A stretch of DNA of 64,000 nt from Escarpia spicata (taxonomy: Eukaryota > Annelida > Polychaeta > Sabellida > Siboglinidae), in NCBI GenBank assembly GCA_963995525.1, contig OZ023217.1, positions 24,645,323 through 24,709,322 of the forward strand, in the 5' to 3' direction. Of this stretch, positions 18,101 through 30,660 are shown piece after piece; within the stretch, counting starts at the first letter, position 1; every line of letters begins with the position of its first letter. The notes beneath the pieces were generated by a model, which was given only the letters and a program-made list of their open reading frames with translations, had not been told where the DNA came from and made no database searches. The translations under genes and the position numbers were made by a program.

Positions 18101-21100
18101 TGGGAAGACATGAAAGTGATGTTCCTATAAATTATGGTTTGCAACATTGGTGTCCCTGTACGTGTTCTCGATAAAACCATGTTGATGTGAGTGTGTGAAG
18201 CTGGGTGTGAAGAGGGAGAAAGAAGTGGGAAGACATGAAAGTGATGTTCCTATAAATTATGGTTTGCAACATTGGTGTCCCTGTACGTGTTCTCGATAAA
18301 ACCATGTTGATGTGAGTGTGTGAAGCTGGGTGTGAAGAGGGAGAAAGAAGTGGGAAGACATGAAAGTGATGTTCCTATAAATCATGGTTTGCAACATTGG
18401 TGTCCCTGTCCGTGTTGTCAATAAAACCATGTTGATGTGAGTGTGTGAAGCTGGGTGTGAAGAGGGAGAAAGAAGTGGGAAGACATGAAAGTGATGTTCC
18501 TATAAATTATGGTTTGCAACATTGGTGTCCCTGTACGTGTTCTCAATAAAACCATGTTGATGTGAGTGTGTGAAGCTGGGTGTGAAGAGAGAGAAAGAAG
18601 TGGGAAGACATGAAAGTGATGTTGCTATAAATTATGGTTTGCAACATTGGTGTCCCTGTCCGTTTTCTCAATAAAACCATGTTGATGTGAGTGTGTGAAG
18701 CTGGGTGTGAAGAGGGAGAAAGAAGTGGGAAGACATGAAAGTGATGTTCCTATAAATCATGGTTTGCAACATTGGTGTCCCTGTCCGTGTTCTCAATAAA
18801 ACCATGTTGATGTGAGTGTGTGAAGCTGGGTGTGAAGAGGGAGAAAGAAGTGGGAAGACATGAAAGTGATGTTCCTATAAATCATGGTTTGCAACATTGG
18901 TGTCCCTGTCCGTGTTCTCAATAAAACCATGTTGATGTGAGTGTGTGAAGCTGGGTGTGAAGAGAGAGAAAGAAGTGGGAAGACATGAAAGTGATGTTGC
19001 TATAAATTATGGTTTGCAACATTGGTGTCCCTGTCCGTTTTCTCAATAAAACCATGTTGATGTGAGTGTGTGAAGCTGGGTGTGAAGAGGGAGAAAGAAG
19101 TGGGAAGACATGAAAGTGATGTTCCTATAAATCATGGTTTGCAACATTGGTGTTCCTGTCAGTGTTCTCAATAAAACCATGTTGATGTGAGTGTGTGAAG
19201 CTGGGTGTGAAGAGGGAGAAAGAAGTGGGAAGACATGAAAGTGATGTTCCTATAAATCATGGTTTGCAACATTGGTGTCCCTGTCCGTGTTCTCAATAAA
19301 ACCATGTTGATGTGAGTGTGTGAAGCTGGGTGTGAAGAGGGAGAAAGAAGTGGGAAGACATGAAAGTGATGTTCCTATAAATTATGGTTTGCAACATTGG
19401 TGTCCCTGTCCGTGTTCTCAATAAAACCATGTTGATGTGAATGTGTGAAGCTGGGTGTGAAGAGAGAGAAAGAAGTGGGAAGACATGAAATTGATGTTCC
19501 TATAAATTATGGTTTGCAACATTGGTGTCCCTGTCCGTGTTCTCAATAAAACCATGTTGATGTGAGTGTGTGAAGCTGGGTGTGAAGAGAGAGAAAGAAG
19601 TGGGAAGACATGAAAATGATGTTCCTATAAATTATGGTTTGCAACATTGGTGTCCCTGTACGTGTTCTCGATAAAACCATGTTGATGTGAGTGTGTGAAG
19701 CTGGGTGTGAAGAGGGAGAAAGAAGTGGGAAGACATGAAAGTGATGTTCCTATAAATTATGGTTTGCAACATTGGTGTCCCTGTACGTGTTCTCGATAAA
19801 ACCATGTTGATGTGAGTGTGTGAAGCTGGGTGTGAAGAGGGAGAAAGAAGTGGGAAGACATGAAAGTGATGTTCCTATAAATCATGGTTTGCAACATTGG
19901 TGTCCCTGTCCGTGTTCTCAATAAAACCATGTTGATGTGAGTGTGTGAAGCTGGGTGTGAAGAGGGAGAAAGAAGTGGGAAGACATGAAAGTGATGTTCC
20001 TATAAATCATGGTTTGCAACATTGGTGTCCCTGTCCGTGTTCTCAATAAAACCATGTTGATGTGAGTGTGTGAAGCTGGGTGTGAAGAGGGAGAAAGAAG
20101 TGGGAAGACATGAAAGTGATGTTCCTATAAATTATGGTTTGCAACATTGGTGTCCCTGTACGTGTTCTCGATAAAACCATGTTGATGTGAGTGTGTGAAG
20201 CTGGGTGTGAAGAGGGAGAAAGAAGTGGGAAGACATGAAAGTGATGTTCCTATAAATTATGGTTTGCAACATTGGTGTCCCTGTACGTGTTCTCGATAAA
20301 ACCATGTTGATGTGAGTGTGTGAAGCTGGGTGTGAAGAGGGAGAAAGAAGTGGGAAGACATGAAAGTGATGTTCCTATAAATCATGGTTTGCAACATTGG
20401 TGTCCCTGTCCGTGTTCTCAATAAAACCATGTTGATGTGAGTGTGTGAAGCTGGGTGTGAAGATGGAGAAAGAAGTGGGAAGACATGAAAGTGATGTTCC
20501 TATAAATTATGGTTTGCAACATTGGTGTCCCTGTACGTGTTCTCCATAAAACCATGTTGATGTGAGTGTGTGAAGCTGGGTGTGAAGAGAGAGAAAGAAG
20601 TGGGAAGACATGAAAGTGATGTTGCTATAAATTATGGTTTGCAACATTGGTGTCCCTGTCCGTGTTCTCAATAAAACCATGTTGATGTGAGTGTGTGAAG
20701 CTGGGTGTGAAGAGGGAGAAAGAAGTGGGAAGACATGAAAGTGATGTTCCTATAAATTATGGTTTGCAACATTGGTGTCCCTGTACGTGTTCTCGATAAA
20801 ACCATGTTGATGTGAGTGTGAAGCTGGGTGTGAAGAAGGAGAAAGAAGTGGGAAGACATGAAAGTGATGTTCCTATAAATCATGGTTTGCAACATTGGTG
20901 TCCCTGTCCGTGTTCTCAATAAAACCATGTTGATGTGAGTGTGTGAAGCTGGGTGTGAAGAGGGAGAAAGAAGTGGGAAGACATGAAAGTGATGTTCCTA
21001 TAAATCATGGTTTGCAACATTGGTGTCCCTGTCCGTGTTCTCAATAAAACCATGTTGATGTGAGTGTGTGAAGCTGGGTGTGAAGAGGGAGAAAGAAGTG

Positions 21101-24100
21101 GGAAGACATGAAAGTAATGTTCCTATAAATCATGGTTTGCAACATTGGTGTCCCTGTCCGTGTTCTCAATAAAACCATGTTGATGTGAGTGTGTGAAGCT
21201 GGGTGTGAAGAGGGAGAAAGAAGTGGGAAGACATGAAAGTGATGTTCCTATAAATCATGGTTTGAGACATTGGTGTCCCTGTCCGTGTTCTCAATAAAAC
21301 CATGTTGATGTGAGTGTGTGAAGCTGGGTGTGAAGAGGGAGAAAGAAGTGGGAAGACATGAAAGTGATGTTCCTATAAATTATGGTTTGCAACATTGGTG
21401 TCCCTGTACGTGTTCTCGATAAAACCATGTTGATGTGAGTGTGTGAAGCTGGGTGTGAAGAGGGAGAAAGAAGTGGGAAGACATGAAAGTGATGTTCCTA
21501 TAAATTATGGTTTGCAACATTGGTGTCCCTGTACGTGTTCTCGATAAAACCATGTTGATGTGAGTGTGTGAAGCTGGGTGTGAAGAGGGAGAAAGAAGTG
21601 GGAAGACATGAAAGTGATGTTCCTATAAATCATGGTTTGCAACATTGGTGTCCCTGTCCGTGTTGTCAATAAAACCATGTTGATGTGAGTGTGTGAAGCT
21701 GGGTGTGAAGAGGGAGAAAGAAGTGGGAAGACATGAAAGTGATGTTCCTATAAATTATGGTTTGCAACATTGGTGTCCCTGTACGTGTTCTCAATAAAAC
21801 CATGTTGATGTGAGTGTGTGAAGCTGGGTGTGAAGAGAGAGAAAGAAGTGGGAAGACATGAAAGTGATGTTGCTATAAATTATGGTTTGCAACATTGGTG
21901 TCCCTGTCCGTTTTCTCAATAAAACCATGTTGATGTGAGTGTGTGAAGCTGGGTGTGAAGAGGGAGAAAGAAGTGGGAAGACATGAAAGTGATGTTCCTA
22001 TAAATCATGGTTTGCAACATTGGTGTCCCTGTCCGTGTTCTCAATAAAACCATGTTGATGTGAGTGTGTGAAGCTGGGTGTGAAGAGGGAGAAAGAAGTG
22101 GGAAGACATGAAAGTGATGTTCCTATAAATCATGGTTTGCAACATTGGTGTCCCTGTCCGTGTTCTCAATAAAACCATGTTGATGTGAGTGTGTGAAGCT
22201 GGGTGTGAAGAGAGAGAAAGAAGTGGGAAGACATGAAAGTGATGTTGCTATAAATTATGGTTTGCAACATTGGTGTCCCTGTCCGTTTTCTCAATAAAAC
22301 CATGTTGATGTGAGTGTGTGAAGCTGGGTGTGAAGAGGGAGAAAGAAGTGGGAAGACATGAAAGTGATGTTCCTATAAATCATGGTTTGCAACATTGGTG
22401 TTCCTGTCAGTGTTCTCAATAAAACCATGTTGATGTGAGTGTGTGAAGCTGGGTGTGAAGAGGGAGAAAGAAGTGGGAAGACATGAAAGTGATGTTCCTA
22501 TAAATCATGGTTTGCAACATTGGTGTCCCTGTCCGTGTTCTCAATAAAACCATGTTGATGTGAGTGTGTGAAGCTGGGTGTGAAGAGGGAGAAAGAAGTG
22601 GGAAGACATGAAAGTGATGTTCCTATAAATTATGGTTTGCAACATTGGTGTCCCTGTCCGTGTTCTCAATAAAACCATGTTGATGTGAATGTGTGAAGCT
22701 GGGTGTGAAGAGAGAGAAAGAAGTGGGAAGACATGAAATTGATGTTCCTATAAATTATGGTTTGCAACATTGGTGTCCCTGTCCGTGTTCTCAATAAAAC
22801 CATGTTGATGTGAGTGTGTGAAGCTGGGTGTGAAGAGAGAGAAAGAAGTGGGAAGACATGAAAATGATGTTCCTATAAATTATGGTTTGCAACATTGGTG
22901 TCCCTGTACGTGTTCTCGATAAAACCATGTTGATGTGAGTGTGTGAAGCTGGGTGTGAAGAGGGAGAAAGAAGTGGGAAGACATGAAAGTGATGTTCCTA
23001 TAAATTATGGTTTGCAACATTGGTGTCCCTGTACGTGTTCTCGATAAAACCATGTTGATGTGAGTGTGTGAAGCTGGGTGTGAAGAGGGAGAAAGAAGTG
23101 GGAAGACATGAAAGTGATGTTCCTATAAATCATGGTTTGCAACATTGGTGTCCCTGTCCGTGTTCTCAATAAAACCATGTTGATGTGAGTGTGTGAAGCT
23201 GGGTGTGAAGAGGGAGAAAGAAGTGGGAAGACATGAAAGTGATGTTCCTATAAATCATGGTTTGCAACATTGGTGTCCCTGTCCGTGTTCTCAATAAAAC
23301 CATGTTGATGTGAGTGTGTGAAGCTGGGTGTGAAGAGGGAGAAAGAAGTGGGAAGACATGAAAGTGATGTTCCTATAAATTATGGTTTGCAACATTGGTG
23401 TCCCTGTACGTGTTCTCGATAAAACCATGTTGATGTGAGTGTGTGAAGCTGGGTGTGAAGAGGGAGAAAGAAGTGGGAAGACATGAAAGTGATGTTCCTA
23501 TAAATTATGGTTTGCAACATTGGTGTCCCTGTACGTGTTCTCGATAAAACCATGTTGATGTGAGTGTGTGAAGCTGGGTGTGAAGAGGGAGAAAGAAGTG
23601 GGAAGACATGAAAGTGATGTTCCTATAAATCATGGTTTGCAACATTGGTGTCCCTGTCCGTGTTCTCAATAAAACCATGTTGATGTGAGTGTGTGAAGCT
23701 GGGTGTGAAGAGGGAGAAAGAAGTGGGAAGACATGAAAGTGATGTTCCTATAAATCATGGTTTGAGACATTGGTGTCCCTGTCCGTGTTCTCAATAAAAC
23801 CATGTTGATGTGAGTGTGTGAAGCTGGGTGTGAAGAGGGAGAAAGAAGTGGGAAGACATGAAAGTGATGTTCCTATAAATTATGGTTTGCAACATTGGTG
23901 TCCCTGTACGTGTTCTCGATAAAACCATGTTGATGTGAGTGTGTGAAGCTGGGTGTGAAGAGGGAGAAAGAAGTGGGAAGACATGAAAGTGATGTTCCTA
24001 TAAATTATGGTTTGCAACATTGGTGTCCCTGTACGTGTTCTCGATAAAACCATGTTGATGTGAGTGTGTGAAGCTGGGTGTGAAGAGAGAGAAAGAAGTG

Positions 24101-27100
24101 GGAAGACATGAAAATGATGTTCCTATAAATTATGGTTTGCAACATTGGTGTCCCTGTACGTGTTCTCGATAAAACCATGTTGATGTGAGTGTGTGAAGCT
24201 GGGTGTGAAGAGGGAGAAAGAAGTGGGAAGACATGAAAGTGATGTTCCTATAAATTATGGTTTGCAACATTGGTGTCCCTGTACGTGTTCTCGATAAAAC
24301 CATGTTGATGTGAGTGTGTGAAGCTGGGTGTGAAGAGGGAGAAAGAAGTGGGAAGACATGAAAGTGATGTTCCTATAAATCATGGTTTGCAACATTGGTG
24401 TCCCTGTCCGTGTTCTCAATAAAACCATGTTGATGTGAGTGTGTGAAGCTGGGTGTGAAGAGGGAGAAAGAAGTGGGAAGACATGAAAGTGATGTTCCTA
24501 TAAATCATGGTTTGCAACATTGGTGTCCCTGTCCGTGTTCTCAATAAAACCATGTTGATGTGAGTGTGTGAAGCTGGGTGTGAAGAGGGAGAAAGAAGTG
24601 GGAAGACATGAAAGTGATGTTCCTATAAATTATGGTTTGCAACATTGGTGTCCCTGTACGTGTTCTCGATAAAACCATGTTGATGTGAGTGTGTGAAGCT
24701 GGGTGTGAAGAGGGAGAAAGAAGTGGGAAGACATGAAAGTGATGTTCCTATAAATTATGGTTTGCAACATTGGTGTCCCTGTACGTGTTCTCGATAAAAC
24801 CATGTTGATGTGAGTGTGTGAAGCTGGGTGTGAAGAGGGAGAAAGAAGTGGGAAGACATGAAAGTGATGTTCCTATAAATCATGGTTTGCAACATTGGTG
24901 TCCCTGTCCGTGTTCTCAATAAAACCATGTTGATGTGAGTGTGTGAAGCTGGGTGTGAAGAGGGAGAAATAAGTGGGAAGACATGAAAGTGATGTTCCTA
25001 TAAATTATGGTTTGCAACATTGGTGTCCCTGTACGTGTTCTCGATAAAACCATGTTGATGTGAGTGTGTGAAGCTGGGTGTGAAGAGGGAGAAAGAAGTG
25101 GGAAGACATGAAAGTGATGTTCCTATAAATCATGGTTTGCAACATTGGTGTCCCTGTCCGTGTTCTCAATAAAACCATGTTGATGTGAGTGTGTGAAGCT
25201 GGGTGTGAAGAGGGAGAAAGAAGTGGGAAGACATGAAAGTGATGTTCCTATAAATCATGGTTTGCAACATTGGTGTCCCTGTCCGTGTTCTCAATAAAAC
25301 CATGTTGATGTGAGTGTGTGAAGCTGGGTGTGAAGAGGGAGAAAGAAGTGGGAAGACATGAAAGTGATGTTCCTATAAATTATGGTTTGCAACATTGGTG
25401 TCCCTGTACGTGTTCTCGATAAAACCATGTTGATGTGAGTGTGTGAAGCTGGGTGTGAAGAGGGAGAAAGAAGTGGGAAGACATGAAAGTGATGTTCCTA
25501 TAAATTATGGTTTGCAACATTGGTGTCCCTGTACGTGTTCTCGATAAAACCATGTTGATGTGAGTGTGTGAAGCTGGGTGTGAAGAGGGAGAAAGAAGTG
25601 GGAAGACATGAAAGTGATGTTCCTATAAATCATGGTTTGCAACATTGGTGTCCCTGTCCGTGTTCTCAATAAAACCATGTTGATGTGAGTGTGTGAAGCT
25701 GGGTGTGAAGAGGGAGAAAGAAGTGGGAAGACATGAAAGTGATGTTCCTATAAATCATGGTTTGAGACATTGGTGTCCCTGTCCGTGTTCTCAATAAAAC
25801 CATGTTGATGTGAGTGTGTGAAGCTGGGTGTGAAGAGGGAGAAAGAAGTGGGAAGACATGAAAGTGATGTTCCTATAAATTATGGTTTGCAACATTGGTG
25901 TCCCTGTACGTGTTCTCGATAAAACCATGTTGATGTGAGTGTGTGAAGCTGGGTGTGAAGAGGGAGAAAGAAGTGGGAAGACATGAAAGTGATGTTCCTA
26001 TAAATTATGGTTTGCAACATTGGTGTCCCTGTACGTGTTCTCGATAAAACCATGTTGATGTGAGTGTGTGAAGCTGGGTGTGAAGAGAGAGAAAGAAGTG
26101 GGAAGACATGAAAATGATGTTCCTATAAATTATGGTTTGCAACATTGGTGTCCCTGTACGTGTTCTCGATAAAACCATGTTGATGTGAGTGTGTGAAGCT
26201 GGGTGTGAAGAGGGAGAAAGAAGTGGGAAGACATGAAAGTGATGTTCCTATAAATTATGGTTTGCAACATTGGTGTCCCTGTACGTGTTCTCGATAAAAC
26301 CATGTTGATGTGAGTGTGTGAAGCTGGGTGTGAAGAGGGAGAAAGAAGTGGGAAGACATGAAAGTGATGTTCCTATAAATCATGGTTTGCAACATTGGTG
26401 TCCCTGTCCGTGTTCTCAATAAAACCATGTTGATGTGAGTGTGTGAAGCTGGGTGTGAAGAGGGAGAAAGAAGTGGGAAGACATGAAAGTGATGTTCCTA
26501 TAAATCATGGTTTGCAACATTGGTGTCCCTGTCCGTGTTCTCAATAAAACCATGTTGATGTGAGTGTGTGAAGCTGGGTGTGAAGAGGGAGAAAGAAGTG
26601 GGAAGACATGAAAGTGATGTTCCTATAAATTATGGTTTGCAACATTGGTGTCCCTGTACGTGTTCTCGATAAAACCATGTTGATGTGAGTGTGTGAAGCT
26701 GGGTGTGAAGAGGGAGAAAGAAGTGGGAAGACATGAAAGTGATGTTCCTATAAATTATGGTTTGCAACATTGGTGTCCCTGTACGTGTTCTCGATAAAAC
26801 CATGTTGATGTGAGTGTGTGAAGCTGGGTGTGAAGAGGGAGAAAGAAGTGGGAAGACATGAAAGTGATGTTCCTATAAATCATGGTTTGCAACATTGGTG
26901 TCCCTGTCCGTGTTCTCAATAAAACCATGTTGATGTGAGTGTGTGAAGCTGGGTGTGAAGAGGGAGAAAGAAGTGGGAAGACATGAAAGTGATGTTCCTA
27001 TAAATTATGGTTTGCAACATTGGTGTCCCTGTACGTGTTCTCAATAAAACCATGTTGATGTGAGTGTGTGAAGCTGGGTGTGAAGAGAGAGAAAGAAGTG

Positions 27101-30100
27101 GGAAGACATGAAAGTGATGTTGCTATAAATTATGGTTTGCAACATTGGTGTCCCTGTCCGTGTTCTCAATAAAACCATGTTGATGTGAGTGTGTGAAGCT
27201 GGGTGTGAAGAGGGAGAAAGAAGTGGGAAGACATGAAAGTGATGTTCCTATAAATTATGGTTTGCAACATTGGTGTCCCTGTACGTGTTCTCGATAAAAC
27301 CATGTTGATGTGAGTGTGAAGCTGGGTGTGAAGAAGGAGAAAGAAGTGGGAAGACATGAAAGTGATGTTCCTATAAATCATGGTTTGCAACATTGGTGTC
27401 CCTGTCCGTGTTCTCAATAAAACCATGTTGATGTGAGTGTGTGAAGCTGGGTGTGAAGAGGGAGAAAGAAGTGGGAAGACATGAAAGTGATGTTCCTATA
27501 AATCATGGTTTGCAACATTGGTGTCCCTGTCCGTGTTCTCAATAAAACCATGTTGATGTGAGTGTGTGAAGCTGGGTGTGAAGAGGGAGAAAGAAGTGGG
27601 AAGACATGAAAGTAATGTTCCTATAAATCATGGTTTGCAACATTGGTGTCCCTGTCCGTGTTCTCAATAAAACCATGTTGATGTGAGTGTGTGAAGCTGG
27701 GTGTGAAGAGGGAGAAAGAAGTGGGAAGACATGAAAGTGATGTTCCTATAAATCATGGTTTGAGACATTGGTGTCCCTGTCCGTGTTCTCAATAAAACCA
27801 TGTTGATGTGAGTGTGTGAAGCTGGGTGTGAAGAGGGAGAAAGAAGTGGGAAGACATGAAAGTGATGTTCCTATAAATCATGGTTTGCAACATTGGTGTC
27901 CCTGTCCGTGTTCTCAATAAAACCATGTCGATGTGAGTGTGTGAAGCTGGGTGTGAAGAGGGAGAACGAAGTGGGAAGACATGAAAGTGATGTTCCTATA
28001 AATTATGGTTTGCAACATTGGTGTCCTTGTTCTGGATAAAACCATGTTGATGTGAGTGTGTGAAGCTGGGTGTGAAGAGGGAGAACGAAGTGGGAAGACA
28101 TGACAGTGATGTTCCTATAAATCATGGTTTGAGACATTGGTGTCCCTTTCCGTGTTCTCGATAAAACCATGTTAATGTGAGTGTGTGAAGCTGGGTGTGA
28201 AGAGGGAGAAAGAAGTGGGAAGACATGAAAGTGATGTTCCTATAAATCATGGTTTGCAACATTGGTGTCCCTGTACGTGTTCTCGATAAAACCATGTTGA
28301 TGTGAGTGTGTGAAGCTGGGTGTGAAGAGAGAGAAAGAAGTGGGAAGACATGAAAGTGATGTTCCTATAAATCATGGTGTGCAACATTGGTGTCCCTGTC
28401 CGTGTTCTCAATAAAACCATGTTGATGTGAGTGTATGAAGCTGGGTGTGAAGAGGGAGAAAGAAGTGGGAAGACATGAAAGTGATGTTCCTATAAATTAT
28501 GGTTTGCAACATTGGTGTCCCTGTACGTGTTCTCGATAAAACCATGTTAATGTGAGTGTGTGAAGCTGGGTGTGAAGAGGGAGAAAGAAGTGGGAAGACA
28601 TGAAAGTGATGTTCCTATAAATTATGGTTTGCAACATTGGTGTCCCTGTACGTGTTCTCGATAAAACCATGTTGATGTGAGTGTGTGAAGCTGGGTGTGA
28701 AGAGAGAGAAAGAAGTGGGAAGACATGAAAGTGATGTTCCTATAAATTATGGTTTGCAACATTGGTGTCCCTGTACGTGTTCTCGATAAAACCATGTTAA
28801 TGTGAGTGTGTGAAGCTGGGTGTGAAGAGGGAGAAAGAAGTGGGAAGACATGAACGTGATGTTCCTATAAATTATGGTTTGCAACATTGGTGTCCCTGTA
28901 CGTGTTCTCGATAAAACCATGTTGATGTGAGTGTGTGAAGCTGGGTGTGAAGAGGGAGAAAGAAGTGGGAAGACATGAAAGTGATGTTCCTATAAATTAT
29001 GGTTTGCAACATTGGTGTCCCTGTACGTGTTCTCGATAAAACCATGTTGATGTGAGTGTGTGAAGCTGGGTGTGAAGAGGGAGAAAGAAGTGGGGAGACA
29101 TGAAGTTGATGTTCCTATAAATCATGGTTTGCAACATTGGTGTCCCTGTCCGTGTTCTCAATAAAACCATGTTGATGTGAGTGTGTGAAGCTGGGTGTGA
29201 AGAGGGAGAAAGAAGTGGGAAGACATGAAAGTGATGTACCTATAAATTATGGTTTGCAACATTGGTGTCCCTGTACGTGTTCTCAATAAAACCATGTTGA
29301 AGTGAGTGTGTGAAGCTGGGTGTGAAGAGAGAGAAAGAAGTGGGAAGACATGAAAGTGATGTTCCTATAAATTATGGTTTGCAACATTGGTGTCCCTGTC
29401 CGTGTTCTCAATAAAACCATGTTGATGTGAGTGTGTGAAGCTGGGTGTGAAGAGGGAGAAAGAAGTGGGAAGACATGAAAGTGATGTTGCTATAAATTAT
29501 GGTTTGCAACATTGGTGTCCCTGTACGTGTTCTCGATAAAACCATGTTGATGTGAGTGTGTGAAGCTGGGTGTGAAGAGGGAGAAAGAAGTGGGAAGACA
29601 TGAAAGTGATGTTCCTATAAATCATGGTTTGCAACATTGGTGTCCCTGTCCGTGTTCTCAATAAAACCATGTTGATGTGAGTGTGTGAAGCTGGGTGTGA
29701 AGAGGGAGAAAGAAGTGGGAAGACATGAAAGTGATGTTCCTATAAATCATGGTTTGCAACATTGGTGTCCCTGTCCGTGTTCTCAATAAAACCATGTTGA
29801 TGTGAGTGTGTGAAGCTGGGTGTGAAGAGGGAGAAATAAGTGGGAAGACATGAAAGTGATGTTCCTATAAATCATGGTTTGCAACATTGGTGTCCGTGTT
29901 CTCGATAAAACCATGTTAATGTGAGTGTGTGAAGCTGGGTGTGAAGAGGGAGAAAGAAGTGGGAAGACATGAAAGTGATGTTCCTATAAATCATGGTTTG
30001 CAACATTGGTGTCCGTGTTCTCGATAAAACCATGTTAATGTGAGTGTGTGAAGCTGGGTGTGAAGAGGGAGAAAGAAGTGGGAAGACATGAAAGTGATGT

Positions 30101-30315
30101 TCCTATAAATCATGGTTTGCAACATTGGTGTCCCTGTACGTGTTCTCGATAAAACCATGTTAATGTGAGGGTGTGAAGCTGGGTGTGAAGAGGGAGAACG
30201 AAGTGGGAAGACATGAAAGTGATGTTCCTATAAATCATGGTTTGCAACATTGGTGTCCGTGTTCTCGATAAAACCATGTTAATGTGAGCGTGTGAAGAGG
30301 GAGAACGAAGTGGGA
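9147..30315. repeat. 125-bp satellite array, about 170 units, with higher-order repeats
   Basis: The unit starts ATGAAAGTGATGTTCCTATA and ends AAGAAGTGGGAAGAC, 125 bp. It repeats from 9147 to about 30315, about 169 times, with a few 118-123-bp units. Two common linked variants alternate. Form A has AATCATGG, GTCCGTG and CTCAATAAA; form B has AATTATGG, GTACGTG and CTCGATAAA. Long tracts run A-A-B-B (500-bp tetramers). Rarer variants recur at longer periods: GTTGCT at 18620 and 21869, and at 20620 and 27119; TTTGAGACAT at 21261, 23761, 25761 and 27759. This shows 2.0, 2.5, 3.25 and 6.5-kb block duplications. No gene is seen inside; minus-strand frames are repeat artefacts. Confidence 0.98.
20668..27426. 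repeat. 6.5-kb (52-unit) segmental duplication boundaries within the array
   Basis: A distinctive pair of units recurs 6,498-6,499 bp apart. It combines GTTGCT (20620 and 27119), a unit lacking two bases of GTGTGTG, and GAAGAAGGAG (20832 and 27330). The antisense frame through it is identical in both places. A 52-unit block has therefore been copied as a whole. Shorter 26-unit copies (3,248-3,249 bp) lie inside it, for example TTCCTGTCAG at 19151 and 22399. Confidence 0.85.
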
Positions 30316-30583
30316 AGACTGAGTGACAGAGAGCCAAAGAAGGAAGGATATATAGTTTATGAGTTTCCTACATCTCCAAAATGGATTTCTGCATGCAGTG
30401 GATGTACACAGTTTAAAACTTGTTTGGAGATAGATGTAATATGAGAGTGCCTCACTTCCGGTGCAAATGTGGAAAAACTTCTCATGTAGATTTTTGTTAA
30501 AAAAAAATGGATATTCAAATGTAGTAGTAATCTCTTATGCCAGAAACCACCCCGAGACCTCTTGGCAAATAAAACAAGAAATA
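30316..30583. other. Unassigned sequence after the array
   Basis: The last array unit breaks off at GGGAAGACTGAGTGAC. The following sequence has a minus-strand open frame (30357-30593) without recognisable motifs; I do not call it a gene. Confidence 0.4.
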
Positions 30584-30660
30584 ATAATAACATACCTAGA
30601 GGAATAACAAGAGGCTATCTTAACATCGTGTGTGCCTTAATTCTTGGAAACCAAGCTCAA
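30584..30660. repeat. SINE/LINE-tail-like scrap
   Basis: AATAATAATAACATACCTAG is followed by a stretch ending GAAACCAAGCTCAACAG. The same order (AATAATAATAA, a short link, AGAAACCAAGCTCAGAGGCGC) occurs at 56533-56615, so this is a dispersed short repeat family. Confidence 0.55.

Noticed and set aside
20668..20928. 86-codon minus-strand frame, identical at 27166-27426
   Set aside because: Arises from a 2-bp deletion variant in the 125-bp array; useful only as a marker of the 6.5-kb duplication.
9147..30315. Regular repeats suggesting a CRISPR-like array
   Set aside because: Units are head-to-tail without unique spacers, and the DNA is eukaryotic.
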